DNA of 37,087 bases, from the NCBI GenBank assembly GCA_903904605.1, contig CAIVDC010000004.1:1-37087 (forward strand), written 5' to 3'. Made by a program: the position numbers and the translations under genes. The notes under the pieces were generated by a model that did not search any database, was not told where the DNA came from, and saw only the letters and a list, made by a program, of their open reading frames with translations. Numbering within the stretch: position 1 is the stretch's first letter; each line of letters opens with the position of its first letter. The DNA is from an uncultured Sterolibacterium sp. Its GTDB lineage: Bacteria > Pseudomonadota > Gammaproteobacteria > Burkholderiales > Rhodocyclaceae. Below, piece by piece: positions 9,592-17,264 of this stretch.

Positions 9592-10247
9592 TGGCGGGAC
9601 CGGCCACTGCGCGGCAACTCGCCGCGCTGAAGCGAATACTTTTCGTCCTCTGCCTGGTACCGCTGCTGCGGCTCGCCTGGGGAGCATGGGACGACGCCCT
9701 CGGTGCCAATCCGATTGAATTCATCCAACGCTCGCTGGGCAGTTGGACTCTCAACTTTCTGCTCATTACCCTGACGGTGTCGCCGCTGCGCAGACTATCC
9801 GGCTGGCACTGGCTGCTGCGCTTGCGACGTATGCTCGGACTCTATGCCTTTTTCTACGCAATGCTGCACCTTGTCAGCTACCTCTGGCTCGATCAATTCT
9901 TCGACTGGCAGGCGATCGCCAAGGACATCCTTAAGCGGCCCTTCATCACGGTCGGCATGTCCGCATTCATGCTGCTCCTGCCGCTCGCCGCCACTTCCAG
10001 CGATGCCATGATCAGGCGCCTCGGAGGCAGGCGTTGGCAGCAGCTTCACCGTTCGGTATACGCCATTGCCACGCTCGGGGTCGTGCACTACTGGTGGCTG
10101 GTGAAAAGGGACACCACCTTGCCGGCGCTTTACGCAGCGCTCCTGGGGTTGCTGCTGGGCATCCGCGCGCTCTGGCGCGAACTGGAACGGCAAAGGCAAA
10201 CGGCGGGAGCCGATCTGGGCAAGAGAACTCTCCGGAACACGCCCTAA
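9591..10247 (+). CDS. msrQ: Haem-binding membrane subunit MsrQ (YedZ)
   Basis: MsrQ passes electrons from the quinone pool or a flavin reductase through b-type haem to MsrP. The 218-residue product starts at the ATG overlapping the msrP stop (TGATG). It has about six hydrophobic segments, including 'ILFVLCLVPLLRLAWGAW', 'LNFLLITLTVSPL', 'MLGLYAFFYAMLHLVSYLWL' and 'ALYAALLGLLLGIRALW'. Candidate haem ligands are the histidines in 'AMLHLVSY', 'WQQLHRSVYA' and 'GVVHYWWLVK', matching the ferric-reductase-like fold. The 3' end overlaps the bioC stop by three bases on the opposite strand. The function of the pair is secure from family and operon. Confidence 0.94.
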   Translation: MAGPATARQLAALKRILFVLCLVPLLRLAWGAWDDALGANPIEFIQRSLGSWTLNFLLITLTVSPLRRLSGWHWLLRLRRMLGLYAFFYAMLHLVSYLWLDQFFDWQAIAKDILKRPFITVGMSAFMLLLPLAATSSDAMIRRLGGRRWQQLHRSVYAIATLGVVHYWWLVKRDTTLPALYAALLGLLLGIRALWRELERQRQTAGADLGKRTLRNTP

Positions 10248-11071
10248 GGTCGCCTGTTCTCGAAACGGATGATGGCTCGGCCGTCGGGAGCCACGGTTGC
10301 CTCGGGCTTCCAGGCGTGGCCGTAGACCACCTCGAAGCTCGCCGGCAGGCGCCCGGATTCGCGCCGACGCTCGTAGGCGCTGAAGACTTTGCGCCAGTCG
10401 CGCCAAGGCAAGACGCCGAACAGACCATCGCGCGCCCCCAGATGGCGCTGGTCGGCAAGCAGGCCGCGCCCCGTCCGGTAGGTCAACGTCACCATCTCCA
10501 TGTCCATCACCGGGTCGGCAAAACCGGCAGCCAGCAGCATGTCGCCGACGTCATGCATGTCCTGAAAGCGCCGCAAGGGGGGCGTAATGCCGGCATCGAG
10601 ACAGGCGGCTCTCAATTCTTTCAGTGTGTCCGGACCGAGCATGGAAAACATCAGCAGACCACCGACCTGAAGCACGCGACGGAGTTCGGCGAAGGCCGGC
10701 AGGGGATCGTCAAGCCAGTGCAGCATCAGATTCGACCAGGCGAGGCCCAGTGAGCCGGGCGCCAGCGGCAAGGCGCGCACATCGGCATTGATGAGGCGCG
10801 GCGCCCGCCCGAACACGCGCCCGATGAGCGGCGTGCGCGAACGCACCGCATTGAGCATCGGCCGGGCGAAGTCTATGGCCAGCGGCAAGGCTGCGGGAAA
10901 ACGCCGCTGCAGTTCGCGCAAGCCGTCGCCGGTGGCGCAGCCGACGTCGGCGATGCGATCCGGCGCGATCCGGACAAAATCGAGGCGCTGGGCCATGCGC
11001 AGGCCGGTCTCGCGCGAGAGCACCGCGGCCGAATCGTAACTCCCGGCGGCACGGACAAAATCTTGCCTCAT
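10244..11071 (-). CDS. bioC: Malonyl-ACP O-methyltransferase
   Basis: BioC methylates the free carboxyl of malonyl-ACP, starting pimeloyl chain synthesis for biotin. The protein is 275 residues. The class I SAM-dependent methyltransferase motif I is 'IADVGCATGDG' near residue 40, followed by 'LPLAIDFARPML' and the BioC-typical 'SNLMLHWLDDP' near residue 112 and 'LLMFSMLGPDTLKEL'. The gene starts 9 bases after bioB with a GGGGAG Shine-Dalgarno, so the two are one operon. Its TAG overlaps the msrQ TAA on the other strand. Confidence 0.92.
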   Translation of the reverse strand: MRQDFVRAAGSYDSAAVLSRETGLRMAQRLDFVRIAPDRIADVGCATGDGLRELQRRFPAALPLAIDFARPMLNAVRSRTPLIGRVFGRAPRLINADVRALPLAPGSLGLAWSNLMLHWLDDPLPAFAELRRVLQVGGLLMFSMLGPDTLKELRAACLDAGITPPLRRFQDMHDVGDMLLAAGFADPVMDMEMVTLTYRTGRGLLADQRHLGARDGLFGVLPWRDWRKVFSAYERRRESGRLPASFEVVYGHAWKPEATVAPDGRAIIRFENRRP

Positions 11072-11080
11072 CTCCCCCTG

Positions 11081-12058
11081 CTACATCGCCTTGAGGCCAA
11101 GCCTGGAAAACAACACCTCGTCGCGCCCGGCTTCAGGATTTTCTGCCGTGAGCAGCTTGTCGCCGTAGAAGATCGAGTTGGCTCCGGCCAGAAAGCAAAG
11201 CGCCTGGAGTTCGTCGGACATCTGCTCACGGCCGGCGGACAATCTCACCATGCTGGCCGGCATGGTGATTCGGGCGCAAGCGATGGTGCGGACGAACTCG
11301 AAGGGATCGAGGTCGGCGACATGTTCCAGCGGCGTTCCGGGAATCGGTACTAGGTGGTTGATCGGAACCGACTCGGGCGGCGGGCTCATATTGGCGAGTT
11401 CAGCGACAAGAGCGGCCCGTGCGCGCCGGCTCTCGCCCATGCCGACGATACCGCCACAACAGACGTGGATACCCGCGTCGCGCACCTTTTCCAGAGTGTC
11501 GAAGCGATCAGCCTGGCTGTGGGTAGAAATCACCTGGCCGTAGAACTCGGGGGCGGTGTCCAGGTTGTGGTTATAGTAGTCCAGGCCGGCTTCCTTGAGC
11601 TGCTCCGCCTGGCCCTCCTGCAACATGCCCAGCGTGACGCAGGTTTCCAGGCCCAGGCCCTTCACTGCGCTGACCATTTTGCTCACCTGCTCGAGATCCT
11701 GCTTTTTGGGACCGCGCCAGGCAGCGCCCATGCAGAAACGGGTGGCCCCGCTATCCCGCGCAGCTTTCGCTGCCGCGACCACTTCCTCAAGCGGCAGCAG
11801 CGACTCGCGTTCGAGACCCGTATCGTGATGCGCCGACTGCGAGCAGTAACCGCAATCTTCAGAGCAGCCCCCGGTCTTGATCGAAAGCAAAGTGGAGCGC
11901 TGCACGGCATTGGCGTCGAAGTGTTTGCGGTGCGTCTCCTGCGCGCGATAGAGCAGATCATTGAAGGGCAGCGCGAACAGCGCCTCGACCTCGGCGGTGC
12001 GCCACTTCGGTGCTGTCTGAGTGGTGTTTGAGGCTTTTTCGGGGGAAATGGCTGACAT
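11081..12058 (-). CDS. bioB: Biotin synthase (radical SAM)
   Basis: BioB inserts sulfur into dethiobiotin, the last step of biotin synthesis. The 325-residue protein has the radical-SAM cluster motif CSEDCGYC (Cys65, Cys69, Cys72) in '[19 protein letters not shown]'. It also has the conserved 'YYNHNLDT', the [2Fe-2S] cluster cysteines in '[11 protein letters not shown]' and '[10 protein letters not shown]', and '[20 protein letters not shown]' near the C-terminus. The frame is open 348 bases further upstream, but that part lies over the divergent comF gene and has no family resemblance, so I start at 12058. Only 53 bases separate it from comF; no BirA operator palindrome was recognised in this gap. 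Confidence 0.96.
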   Translation of the reverse strand: MSAISPEKASNTTQTAPKWRTAEVEALFALPFNDLLYRAQETHRKHFDANAVQRSTLLSIKTGGCSEDCGYCSQSAHHDTGLERESLLPLEEVVAAAKAARDSGATRFCMGAAWRGPKKQDLEQVSKMVSAVKGLGLETCVTLGMLQEGQAEQLKEAGLDYYNHNLDTAPEFYGQVISTHSQADRFDTLEKVRDAGIHVCCGGIVGMGESRRARAALVAELANMSPPPESVPINHLVPIPGTPLEHVADLDPFEFVRTIACARITMPASMVRLSAGREQMSDELQALCFLAGANSIFYGDKLLTAENPEAGRDEVLFSRLGLKAM

Positions 12059-12111
12059 GGCGGATCCTAGTCTGGCAAATAAACGCCTAAAATGCGGAGG
12101 GCAGATCATCG

Positions 12112-12837
12112 ATGAAGGAGCGGTACTTGTCAATTCTTCATGCCGCGGCGCCGGTTTTGAGGGCAATAGGCGCCACGCTGTTGCCGCAGGATTGCCTGCT
12201 CTGCGGCGCCGCGGCAGGCGCCGAGATCCTTTGTCCGGACTGCGCCGGTACCCTGCCGCTTCTGCCGGCGGCGCTCTGCCCGGTCTGCGCGCTGCCGTCG
12301 CCTGCCGGGGAAACCTGCGGTCGCTGTCTCGCCTATGCACCTCACTTCGACGCGACTCTCGCCGGATTTCGCTACGGTATTCCCGTCGACCGGCTGATCC
12401 AGGCACTCAAGTACCAGCACCGGCTGGCACTTGCCCCATGGTTCGCCCGGGCGCTCCTGGCAGCTCCCCGACCCAGCGGCGACTTGATGCTGGCGCTGCC
12501 GCTGGCCGGGCGACGGCTAGGGGAACGCGGCTTCAATCAGGCGCTGGAAATCGCCAGACCGCTGGCGCGCGCGCTCGGGCTGGGGCTGCCCCTGGGTGAC
12601 TGCCTCCGGGCGCACGACACTGCGCCGCAGGCAAGCCTGCCGTGGCAAGAGCGGCACAGGAATGTTCGCGGGGTTTTCGAGTGTCGGCGGGACCTGACAG
12701 GAAGATCGGTGATCGTCGTCGATGATGTGATGACGACCGGAGCGACGCTGAACGAATTTGCCCGCACCCTCAAGAAGCACGGCGCCACCCGGGTCACGAA
12801 CTGGGTCGTGGCGCGAACCCTGATGCCCGACCATTGA
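12112..12837 (+). CDS. comF: ComF family phosphoribosyltransferase-like protein
   Basis: This is a 241-residue ComF-type protein, associated with uptake of transforming DNA or use of extracellular DNA. The N-terminal zinc-binding segment has paired cysteines (CLLC, CPDC, CPVC, CGRC within residues 24-70). The C-terminal type I phosphoribosyltransferase-like domain has the PRPP-binding loop '[17 protein letters not shown]' near residue 200, preceded by the conserved '[16 protein letters not shown]'. Its start is 53 bases from the divergent bioB start, with a TAAAAT at 12088-12093 as a possible -10. It is probably co-transcribed with trmL, 6 bases downstream. Confidence 0.9.
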   Translation: MKERYLSILHAAAPVLRAIGATLLPQDCLLCGAAAGAEILCPDCAGTLPLLPAALCPVCALPSPAGETCGRCLAYAPHFDATLAGFRYGIPVDRLIQALKYQHRLALAPWFARALLAAPRPSGDLMLALPLAGRRLGERGFNQALEIARPLARALGLGLPLGDCLRAHDTAPQASLPWQERHRNVRGVFECRRDLTGRSVIVVDDVMTTGATLNEFARTLKKHGATRVTNWVVARTLMPDH

Positions 12838-12843
12838 CCGTCC

Positions 12844-13323
12844 ATGAGCTTCGACATCATTCTTTATCAGCCGGAAATCCCGCCCAACACCGGCAATATC
12901 ATCCGTCTTTGCGCCAACGTCGGTGCGCGGCTTCATTTGGTCAGGCCGCTCGGCTTCGAGTTGAGTGAAGCACGGCTGCGCCGCGCCGGACTGGACTACG
13001 CGGAACTTACCGAGGTTTGCGTCCACGAGGACTGGGCGGCATGCCAAACGCTGCTTGCACTGTCGGGAACAAAGCGCCGTCTGTTCGCCCTGTCCACCAA
13101 GGGCGAAACCCGCCATGACCAGCCACGCTACCAGGCCGATGACGCCTTCATCTTCGGGCCAGAGACGCGCGGCCTGCCTGCCGAAATCCTTGCCCACATT
13201 GCCGTTGGACGCTGCTTGAGACTGCCGATGAGACCCGGCAACCGCAGCATCAATCTCTCCAACACGGTAGCGATAGTGGCCTTCGAGGCCTGGCGCCAGT
13301 TGGGCTTTGCCGGTGGAGGCTGA
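12844..13323 (+). CDS. trmL: tRNA (cytidine/uridine(34)-2'-O)-methyltransferase
   Basis: TrmL is a SPOUT-class enzyme that 2'-O-methylates the wobble base of leucine tRNAs. The 159-residue length is typical of the minimal TrmL. Visible motifs are the N-terminal 'LYQPEIPPNTGNIIRLCAN', the knot residues 'FIFGPETRGLP' and the C-terminal 'MRPGNRSINLSNTVAIVAFE'. It follows comF by 6 bases. Its stop abuts the gpsA stop on the other strand with no gap. Confidence 0.94.
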   Translation: MSFDIILYQPEIPPNTGNIIRLCANVGARLHLVRPLGFELSEARLRRAGLDYAELTEVCVHEDWAACQTLLALSGTKRRLFALSTKGETRHDQPRYQADDAFIFGPETRGLPAEILAHIAVGRCLRLPMRPGNRSINLSNTVAIVAFEAWRQLGFAGGG

Positions 13324-14304
13324 TCATTCGTCCTTCGTGTCGCGTCCCATCAATTGCTCCACGGCAAAGGCGGCCGTCATGTCGCCAGCGAGCACCGCGC
13401 AAACCACCTGGGTGATCGGCATATCGACGGCAAGCGTCGCTGCCCGGCGCGACACTTCCTGTGCACACAACACGCCTTCGGCAACATGGCCTAGTTCGCG
13501 GGTGATCGCTGCGAGGGGCCTGCCCGACGCCAGCGCCAGTCCGACGCGGCGATTGCGCGAAAGATCGCCGGTCGCAGTCAGGATCAAGTCGCCCAAGCCG
13601 GCCAGCCCCATGAAGGTCTCGCGCCGGCCGCCCAATGCGACGCCGAAACGGGTGATCTCGGCTAGCCCGCGCGTAATCAGCGCGGCGCGGGCATTGGCGC
13701 CCAGACCCAAGCCGTCGGAAATGCCGGTGGCAATCGCCAGCACGTTCTTGACCGCTCCGCCGACTTCGGCGCCGACGACATCGTCGTTGGCGTAAAGACG
13801 CAGGCGAGGCCCGGAGAGGGCATGAACCCATGCGTGGGCGAAGCCGCTGTCATGGGAAGCAAGGGTCAAGGCAGTAGGCAGGCCGCGCGCCACTTCCTGT
13901 GCGAAGCTCGGCCCGGTCAATGCGCCGCACGGCACGTCCACCCCGATCTCGGCAGCAACCTGGTGCGGCAGCAGACCGCTGCCGGCTTCCATCCCTTTGC
14001 ACAGCCACAGGAAGGGCAGCTTCGGAGCCGTCTTGCGCAAGGCGGCAAGCGTCGGCCTCAGACCGGCGAGTGGCACGGCGACAAGCGCCAGATCGACCGC
14101 GGCGACGGCGGCTGAAAAGTCGCCAGCCACATCCAAGCCTTCCGGAAAACCGAAGCCGGGCAGATATCGCTCGTTCTCCCGAGCCCTCGACAGCACCGCC
14201 GCCTGCGCCGGATCGCGCGCCCAGAGTGTGACCGCCTGCCTTCCCGCAAGGGCGATGGCCAGTGCGCTGCCCCAGGCTCCTGCGCCGAGAACGGCGAGTC
14301 TCAT
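13324..14304 (-). CDS. gpsA: Glycerol-3-phosphate dehydrogenase [NAD(P)+]
   Basis: GpsA reduces dihydroxyacetone phosphate to sn-glycerol 3-phosphate for phospholipid synthesis. The 326-residue protein begins with the Rossmann motif '[16 protein letters not shown]'. It carries '[12 protein letters not shown]', the catalytic Lys in '[20 protein letters not shown]' and '[20 protein letters not shown]', all typical. I start at 14304; the frame extends 53 codons further upstream but without similarity. It is the last gene of the rhodanese-grxC-secB-SH3-gpsA run, the order found in Enterobacteria apart from the SH3 gene. Confidence 0.96.
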   Translation of the reverse strand: MRLAVLGAGAWGSALAIALAGRQAVTLWARDPAQAAVLSRARENERYLPGFGFPEGLDVAGDFSAAVAAVDLALVAVPLAGLRPTLAALRKTAPKLPFLWLCKGMEAGSGLLPHQVAAEIGVDVPCGALTGPSFAQEVARGLPTALTLASHDSGFAHAWVHALSGPRLRLYANDDVVGAEVGGAVKNVLAIATGISDGLGLGANARAALITRGLAEITRFGVALGGRRETFMGLAGLGDLILTATGDLSRNRRVGLALASGRPLAAITRELGHVAEGVLCAQEVSRRAATLAVDMPITQVVCAVLAGDMTAAFAVEQLMGRDTKDE

Positions 14305-14358
14305 CTTTGCTGGCGAGTTACCCCATTCCCCGGGACTAGGCAGGGAATTCGGCGAGCA

Positions 14359-14390
14359 TTGCCCGCGCCGCCGGTCCGGCGACGGGGCAA
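14359..14390. repeat. Nested inverted repeat between the SH3 gene and gpsA
   Basis: TTGCCC (14359-14364) pairs with GGGCAA (14385-14390). Inside, CGCCGG (14369-14374) pairs with CCGGCG (14376-14381). Together they make a long GC-rich stem with small internal loops in the 109-base gap. There is no T-run on either side, so it is not a standard terminator. It could limit 3' decay or reduce expression of gpsA relative to secB (inference). No second copy was noticed in this window. Confidence 0.45.
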
Positions 14391-14413
14391 AGCGAGGGGG
14401 GCCGGATAGTCCA

Positions 14414-14851
14414 CTACAATCCCCACACCTGATTGGCCCTGACAAAACCGGTCTGACCGTCACGGTGCCTCACTTTGGCCCAACCGGGCGGTCCCGCCTC
14501 GACGAGTTCCAGTACCACGCCCTTCTCAGCTACAAACACCAAAGGCGCGTCCGCTTCCGCTAACGAGAGAACCCGGGCCCGCGCCGCGCTCACAATCAGG
14601 GTGCGGTTTTCGCTAACGACCCTTTTCTCGACCCAGGCCAGGCTGCCTGTTGCATCGCGCACCTTGAGCCAACCCTCTAGTGCCACCACCACTTCCACCG
14701 GGGTGTAGCGGGCAACGACAAAGAGCGGTTGGGCCTTGGCTGATGGGGCATCGTACATCACTGCGGGCTCGGCCAACGAACGATAATCCAGCGCGGCTGC
14801 GGAGCCCGAGACCAGCAAGAAAAAGACCGCCGCGAGGCCGCCCCGGCGCAT
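14414..14851 (-). CDS. Exported SH3-domain protein
   Basis: This is a small exported protein of about 145 residues. The signal peptide is '[20 protein letters not shown]'. Two bacterial SH3-like repeats follow: one around residues 25-75 ('[20 protein letters not shown]' and '[20 protein letters not shown]') and one around 85-145 ('[20 protein letters not shown]' and '[20 protein letters not shown]'). Such domains often bind cell-wall peptides; the specific role is unknown. Two starts are possible: ATG at 14851, chosen because it begins the signal peptide, or GTG at 14860, which overlaps the secB stop as GTGA. It is embedded between secB and gpsA on the same strand, so it is probably co-transcribed with secB. 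Confidence 0.82.
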   Translation of the reverse strand: MRRGGLAAVFFLLVSGSAAALDYRSLAEPAVMYDAPSAKAQPLFVVARYTPVEVVVALEGWLKVRDATGSLAWVEKRVVSENRTLIVSAARARVLSLAEADAPLVFVAEKGVVLELVEAGPPGWAKVRHRDGQTGFVRANQVWGL

Positions 14852-14856
14852 GGCGA

Positions 14857-15315
14857 TCACTGGATCGGGACTTCTGTCGATCCAGGCATCTGCTGCTGCG
14901 CCACCTGCCGCTGCTGGTACATTGCCTCGAAATTCACCGGCGAGAGCAGGACTGGCGGAAAGCCGGCGCGCACGACGAGGTCGGAAACGGTTTCGCGTGC
15001 GTAGGGGAAGAGAATATTGGGGCACGCCACCGAGAGGATCGGATCGATGTCTTCCTGCGGCACGTTGCGCAACTGGAAGATCCCGGCCTGACCTGCTTCG
15101 ACCAGGAACAGGGTCTTTTCGGCGACCTTGGCGGTCACCGTCACGGTCAGCACCACCTCGTACAAGCCTTCGTCGATGCTGGCGGCCTGAGTGTGCAACT
15201 GCACCTCTATTTCTGGCGCCTCACGTTCGAGGAATATCTGCGGAGCATGGGGAATTTCCAGGGATAGATCCTTGGCATAGATCTTCTCGATATTGAACAC
15301 GGGGGCTTCGCTCAT
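14857..15315 (-). CDS. secB: Protein-export chaperone SecB
   Basis: SecB is the cytoplasmic tetrameric chaperone that keeps preproteins unfolded and delivers them to SecA. The 152-residue protein begins '[20 protein letters not shown]'. It carries the family segments '[10 protein letters not shown]', '[14 protein letters not shown]', '[18 protein letters not shown]', '[20 protein letters not shown]' and '[19 protein letters not shown]'. The C-terminal tail is short and Gln-rich. I start at 15315, as the open frame upstream has no similarity. It lies 49 bases downstream of grxC on the same strand. Confidence 0.96.
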   Translation of the reverse strand: MSEAPVFNIEKIYAKDLSLEIPHAPQIFLEREAPEIEVQLHTQAASIDEGLYEVVLTVTVTAKVAEKTLFLVEAGQAGIFQLRNVPQEDIDPILSVACPNILFPYARETVSDLVVRAGFPPVLLSPVNFEAMYQQRQVAQQQMPGSTEVPIQ

Positions 15316-15364
15316 GGTGAACCTTGTCGGTGGAAAGGGGGTGGGGGTGGGAGTGCTAGGTGGC

Positions 15365-15628
15365 TCAGGCGGCCGCCAGCAGCGGGTCAAGGCCGCCAGC
15401 GTGATCGAGGGCAGCGAGATCGTCGAAACCGCCAACGTGCGTATCGCCTATGAATATTTGCGGCACGCTGCGGCGGCCGGTGAGCGCCATCATCTCCTCC
15501 CGCCGTGCGGGCTCAAGATCGACGCGCACCTTTTCGATACTGAAGACGCCTTTCCTGTTCAGCAGTTGTTCCGCGCGAATGCAGTACGGGCAGACGGCGG
15601 TGCAGTACATCAGAACTTTGGCGGTCAT
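15365..15628 (-). CDS. grxC: Glutaredoxin 3
   Basis: This is a dithiol glutaredoxin of 87 residues that reduces disulfides and glutathionylated proteins with glutathione. The active site is CPYC (Cys13, Cys16) in '[17 protein letters not shown]'. The glutathione-binding motifs '[20 protein letters not shown]' are intact. An additional Cys9 sits just before the active site. The start at 15628 was chosen over a longer open frame that would run into the rhodanese gene. It lies 7 bases downstream of the rhodanese gene, as in the yibN-grxC-secB arrangement of Enterobacteria. Confidence 0.95.
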   Translation of the reverse strand: MTAKVLMYCTAVCPYCIRAEQLLNRKGVFSIEKVRVDLEPARREEMMALTGRRSVPQIFIGDTHVGGFDDLAALDHAGGLDPLLAAA

Positions 15629-15635
15629 GGCAACA

Positions 15636-16061
15636 TCATTTCGCGGTGATGGGCAGGCCAGCTTCTCTCCAGGCACCGATGCCGCCGGCGAGGTTATGTA
15701 CTTTTTCAAAACCCTGCTTCTTCAAAGTGCCGCAAGCAGACGCAGAGCGGTTGCCACTCTGGCAATTGACTATCAGCGCCCGAGTCTTGAATTTTTCGAG
15801 TTCATGAATGCGCTTCGGAAGTTGGCTAAGCGGGATATGGCGAGAGTTGGGAATGTGCCCGGCCGACCACTCGCTCGCCTCACGCACGTCGAGCACCAGC
15901 GCATCTTCGTGATTCATCATCAGCGTCGCCTGGAGCGGGGTAAGTCCGCTGCCGCCGCCTGCGCCGCTAAAGATCTGCCAGAGCAGCATGCCGCCGCTGG
16001 CGGCGGCCAGACCGACATACATCAGGTTATTCTCGGCAAATTGCAGCAAGTTTGATTCCAT
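15636..16061 (-). CDS. Membrane-anchored single-domain rhodanese (YibN-like)
   Basis: This is a 141-residue protein with an N-terminal membrane anchor ('LMYVGLAAASGGMLLWQIF', about residues 13-31) and one rhodanese domain. The active-site Cys100 is in 'NCQSGNRSAS', the standard CxxGxR loop, and 'LVLDVREASEWSAGHIPNSR' is also typical. Rhodaneses move sulfane sulfur between persulfides and acceptors such as cyanide, thiols or proteins. The ATG at 16061 is used rather than the preceding TTG at 16064. It starts 10 bases after the ArsR regulator gene and precedes grxC by 7 bases, which links it to thiol/persulfide handling. Confidence 0.9.
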   Translation of the reverse strand: MESNLLQFAENNLMYVGLAAASGGMLLWQIFSGAGGGSGLTPLQATLMMNHEDALVLDVREASEWSAGHIPNSRHIPLSQLPKRIHELEKFKTRALIVNCQSGNRSASACGTLKKQGFEKVHNLAGGIGAWREAGLPITAK

Positions 16062-16071
16062 CAAGACTCCA

Positions 16072-16398
16072 TCAATTCTTCAGGTTGGGAATGCCGCAAA
16101 ACACCTCGCGCATCAGCACGATCAACTGCAGGGTGCGGGCATCGGCGACGCGGTAATAGACACGGTTGGCGTCCTTGCGCGTCTGCAACACGCCCTTGTC
16201 CCGCAGGATGGCGAGATGCTGCGAGATGTTGCTCTGCGTGGTGCCGACCGCATCGACGATATCCTGGACGCAGACCTCTTCGTCGCCGACTACGCAGAGT
16301 ATCTTGAGCCGCAACGGATGCGATATCGCCTTCAGCGCACGTGCCGCCGTCTCGATTTGCTCCTGCTTCTCGATCAGATCGTGGATGGCATTGTCCAT
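16072..16398 (-). CDS. ArsR-family regulator with a BigR/SqrR-like cysteine pair
   Basis: This is a 108-residue winged-helix repressor of the ArsR/SmtB family. The helix-turn-helix is 'TTQSNISQHLAILRDKGVL' (residues 53-71), and the wing includes 'RKDANRVYYRVAD'. It has three cysteines. Cys43 sits in 'EEVCVQDI', where arsenic sensors have CxC, but the second Cys of that motif is missing. Cys35 in 'LKILCVVGDEE' and Cys101 in 'REVFCGIPN' match, in local context and 66-residue spacing, the dithiol pair of the persulfide sensors BigR and SqrR (recalled from the family, not aligned here). It heads the rhodanese-grxC-secB directon and probably represses it. I start at Met 16398. Metal sensing remains possible. 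Confidence 0.85.
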   Translation of the reverse strand: MDNAIHDLIEKQEQIETAARALKAISHPLRLKILCVVGDEEVCVQDIVDAVGTTQSNISQHLAILRDKGVLQTRKDANRVYYRVADARTLQLIVLMREVFCGIPNLKN

Positions 16399-16453
16399 CG
16401 TATTGTCAGGGTGGCGGCTTGGATACAGTCTGCAGTCGAACAAGATCGTGGAA

Positions 16454-16483
16454 TATTATAGAATACTTCCTTGGCAGTGCCCA
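16454..16483 (-). promoter_or_regulatory. Promoter of the ArsR-rhodanese operon with overlapping operator palindrome
   Basis: On the minus strand a perfect TATAAT (plus coordinates 16455-16460) is preceded by TGGGCA (16478-16483) at a 17-base spacing, a plausible sigma-70 promoter. The -10 lies within the imperfect palindrome TATTATAGAATA (16454-16465), which keeps 10 of 12 positions on reversal and is flanked by GGAA...TTCC. An AT-rich palindrome over the -10 is where ArsR-type repressors usually bind. It may also affect divergent gpmA, which starts at 16518. Confidence 0.5.
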
Positions 16484-16517
16484 ATCGGCCTGCGCCTGAT
16501 CAAGCTTCCGGACCCCA

Positions 16518-17264
16518 ATGAAGAAAATCGTCCTTCTGCGTCACGGCGAATCGACCTGGAACCAGGAAAACCGCTTTACCGGCTGGACCGACGTCGGCCT
16601 TACTGAAAAGGGCCTGGCAGAAGCCGTTGCCGCCGGCCAATTGCTCAAGCAGCAAGGCTATAGCTTTGACGTTGCCTTCACCTCGGTGTTAAGACGCGCC
16701 ATCAAGACCTTGTGGACGGTACTCGAGGAAATGGATCGGATGTGGATCCCGATCCACAACTCCTGGCGTCTCAACGAGCGCCACTATGGCGCCCTGCAGG
16801 GGCTCAACAAGGCGGAGACCGCGGAAAAGTTCGGCGAGGAACAGGTGCTCATCTGGCGCCGCGCCTACGACACTCCACCTCCGGCCCTGGCCGACGGCGA
16901 TCCCCGACTGGAAACCGGAAACCCGCGCTATGCAGAGTTGGCGCCGGGGGAATTCCCCAAGACGGAATGTCTCAAGGATACCGTGGACCGATTCCTGCCT
17001 TATTGGCAGGAGACTATCGCGCCGACAGTAAGGTCGGGCAAAAGCGTTGTCATAGCCGCTCATGGCAACAGCCTGCGCGCACTCATCAAGTATCTGGACG
17101 GCGTCTCCGACGACGAGATCGTCGGCCTCAACATCCCCACTGGCCAGCCGCTAGTCTATGAGCTCGACGACGATCTCAAGCCGCAGAAGCATTACTATCT
17201 CGGCAATGAGGAAGCCATCAAGGCAGCCATGCAGGCCGTCGCCAACCAGGGCAAGACCAGGTAG
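16518..17264 (+). CDS. gpmA: 2,3-bisphosphoglycerate-dependent phosphoglycerate mutase
   Basis: GpmA interconverts 2- and 3-phosphoglycerate in glycolysis and gluconeogenesis. The 248-residue protein has the phosphohistidine motif '[10 protein letters not shown]' (His9), '[15 protein letters not shown]', '[20 protein letters not shown]' and the second catalytic His in '[12 protein letters not shown]'. Length and motifs are those of the cofactor-dependent class. It precedes envC, the place that cofactor-independent gpmI (gpmM) holds in E. coli. The stop lies inside the proposed N-terminal region of envC. Confidence 0.97.
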   Translation: MKKIVLLRHGESTWNQENRFTGWTDVGLTEKGLAEAVAAGQLLKQQGYSFDVAFTSVLRRAIKTLWTVLEEMDRMWIPIHNSWRLNERHYGALQGLNKAETAEKFGEEQVLIWRRAYDTPPPALADGDPRLETGNPRYAELAPGEFPKTECLKDTVDRFLPYWQETIAPTVRSGKSVVIAAHGNSLRALIKYLDGVSDDEIVGLNIPTGQPLVYELDDDLKPQKHYYLGNEEAIKAAMQAVANQGKTR

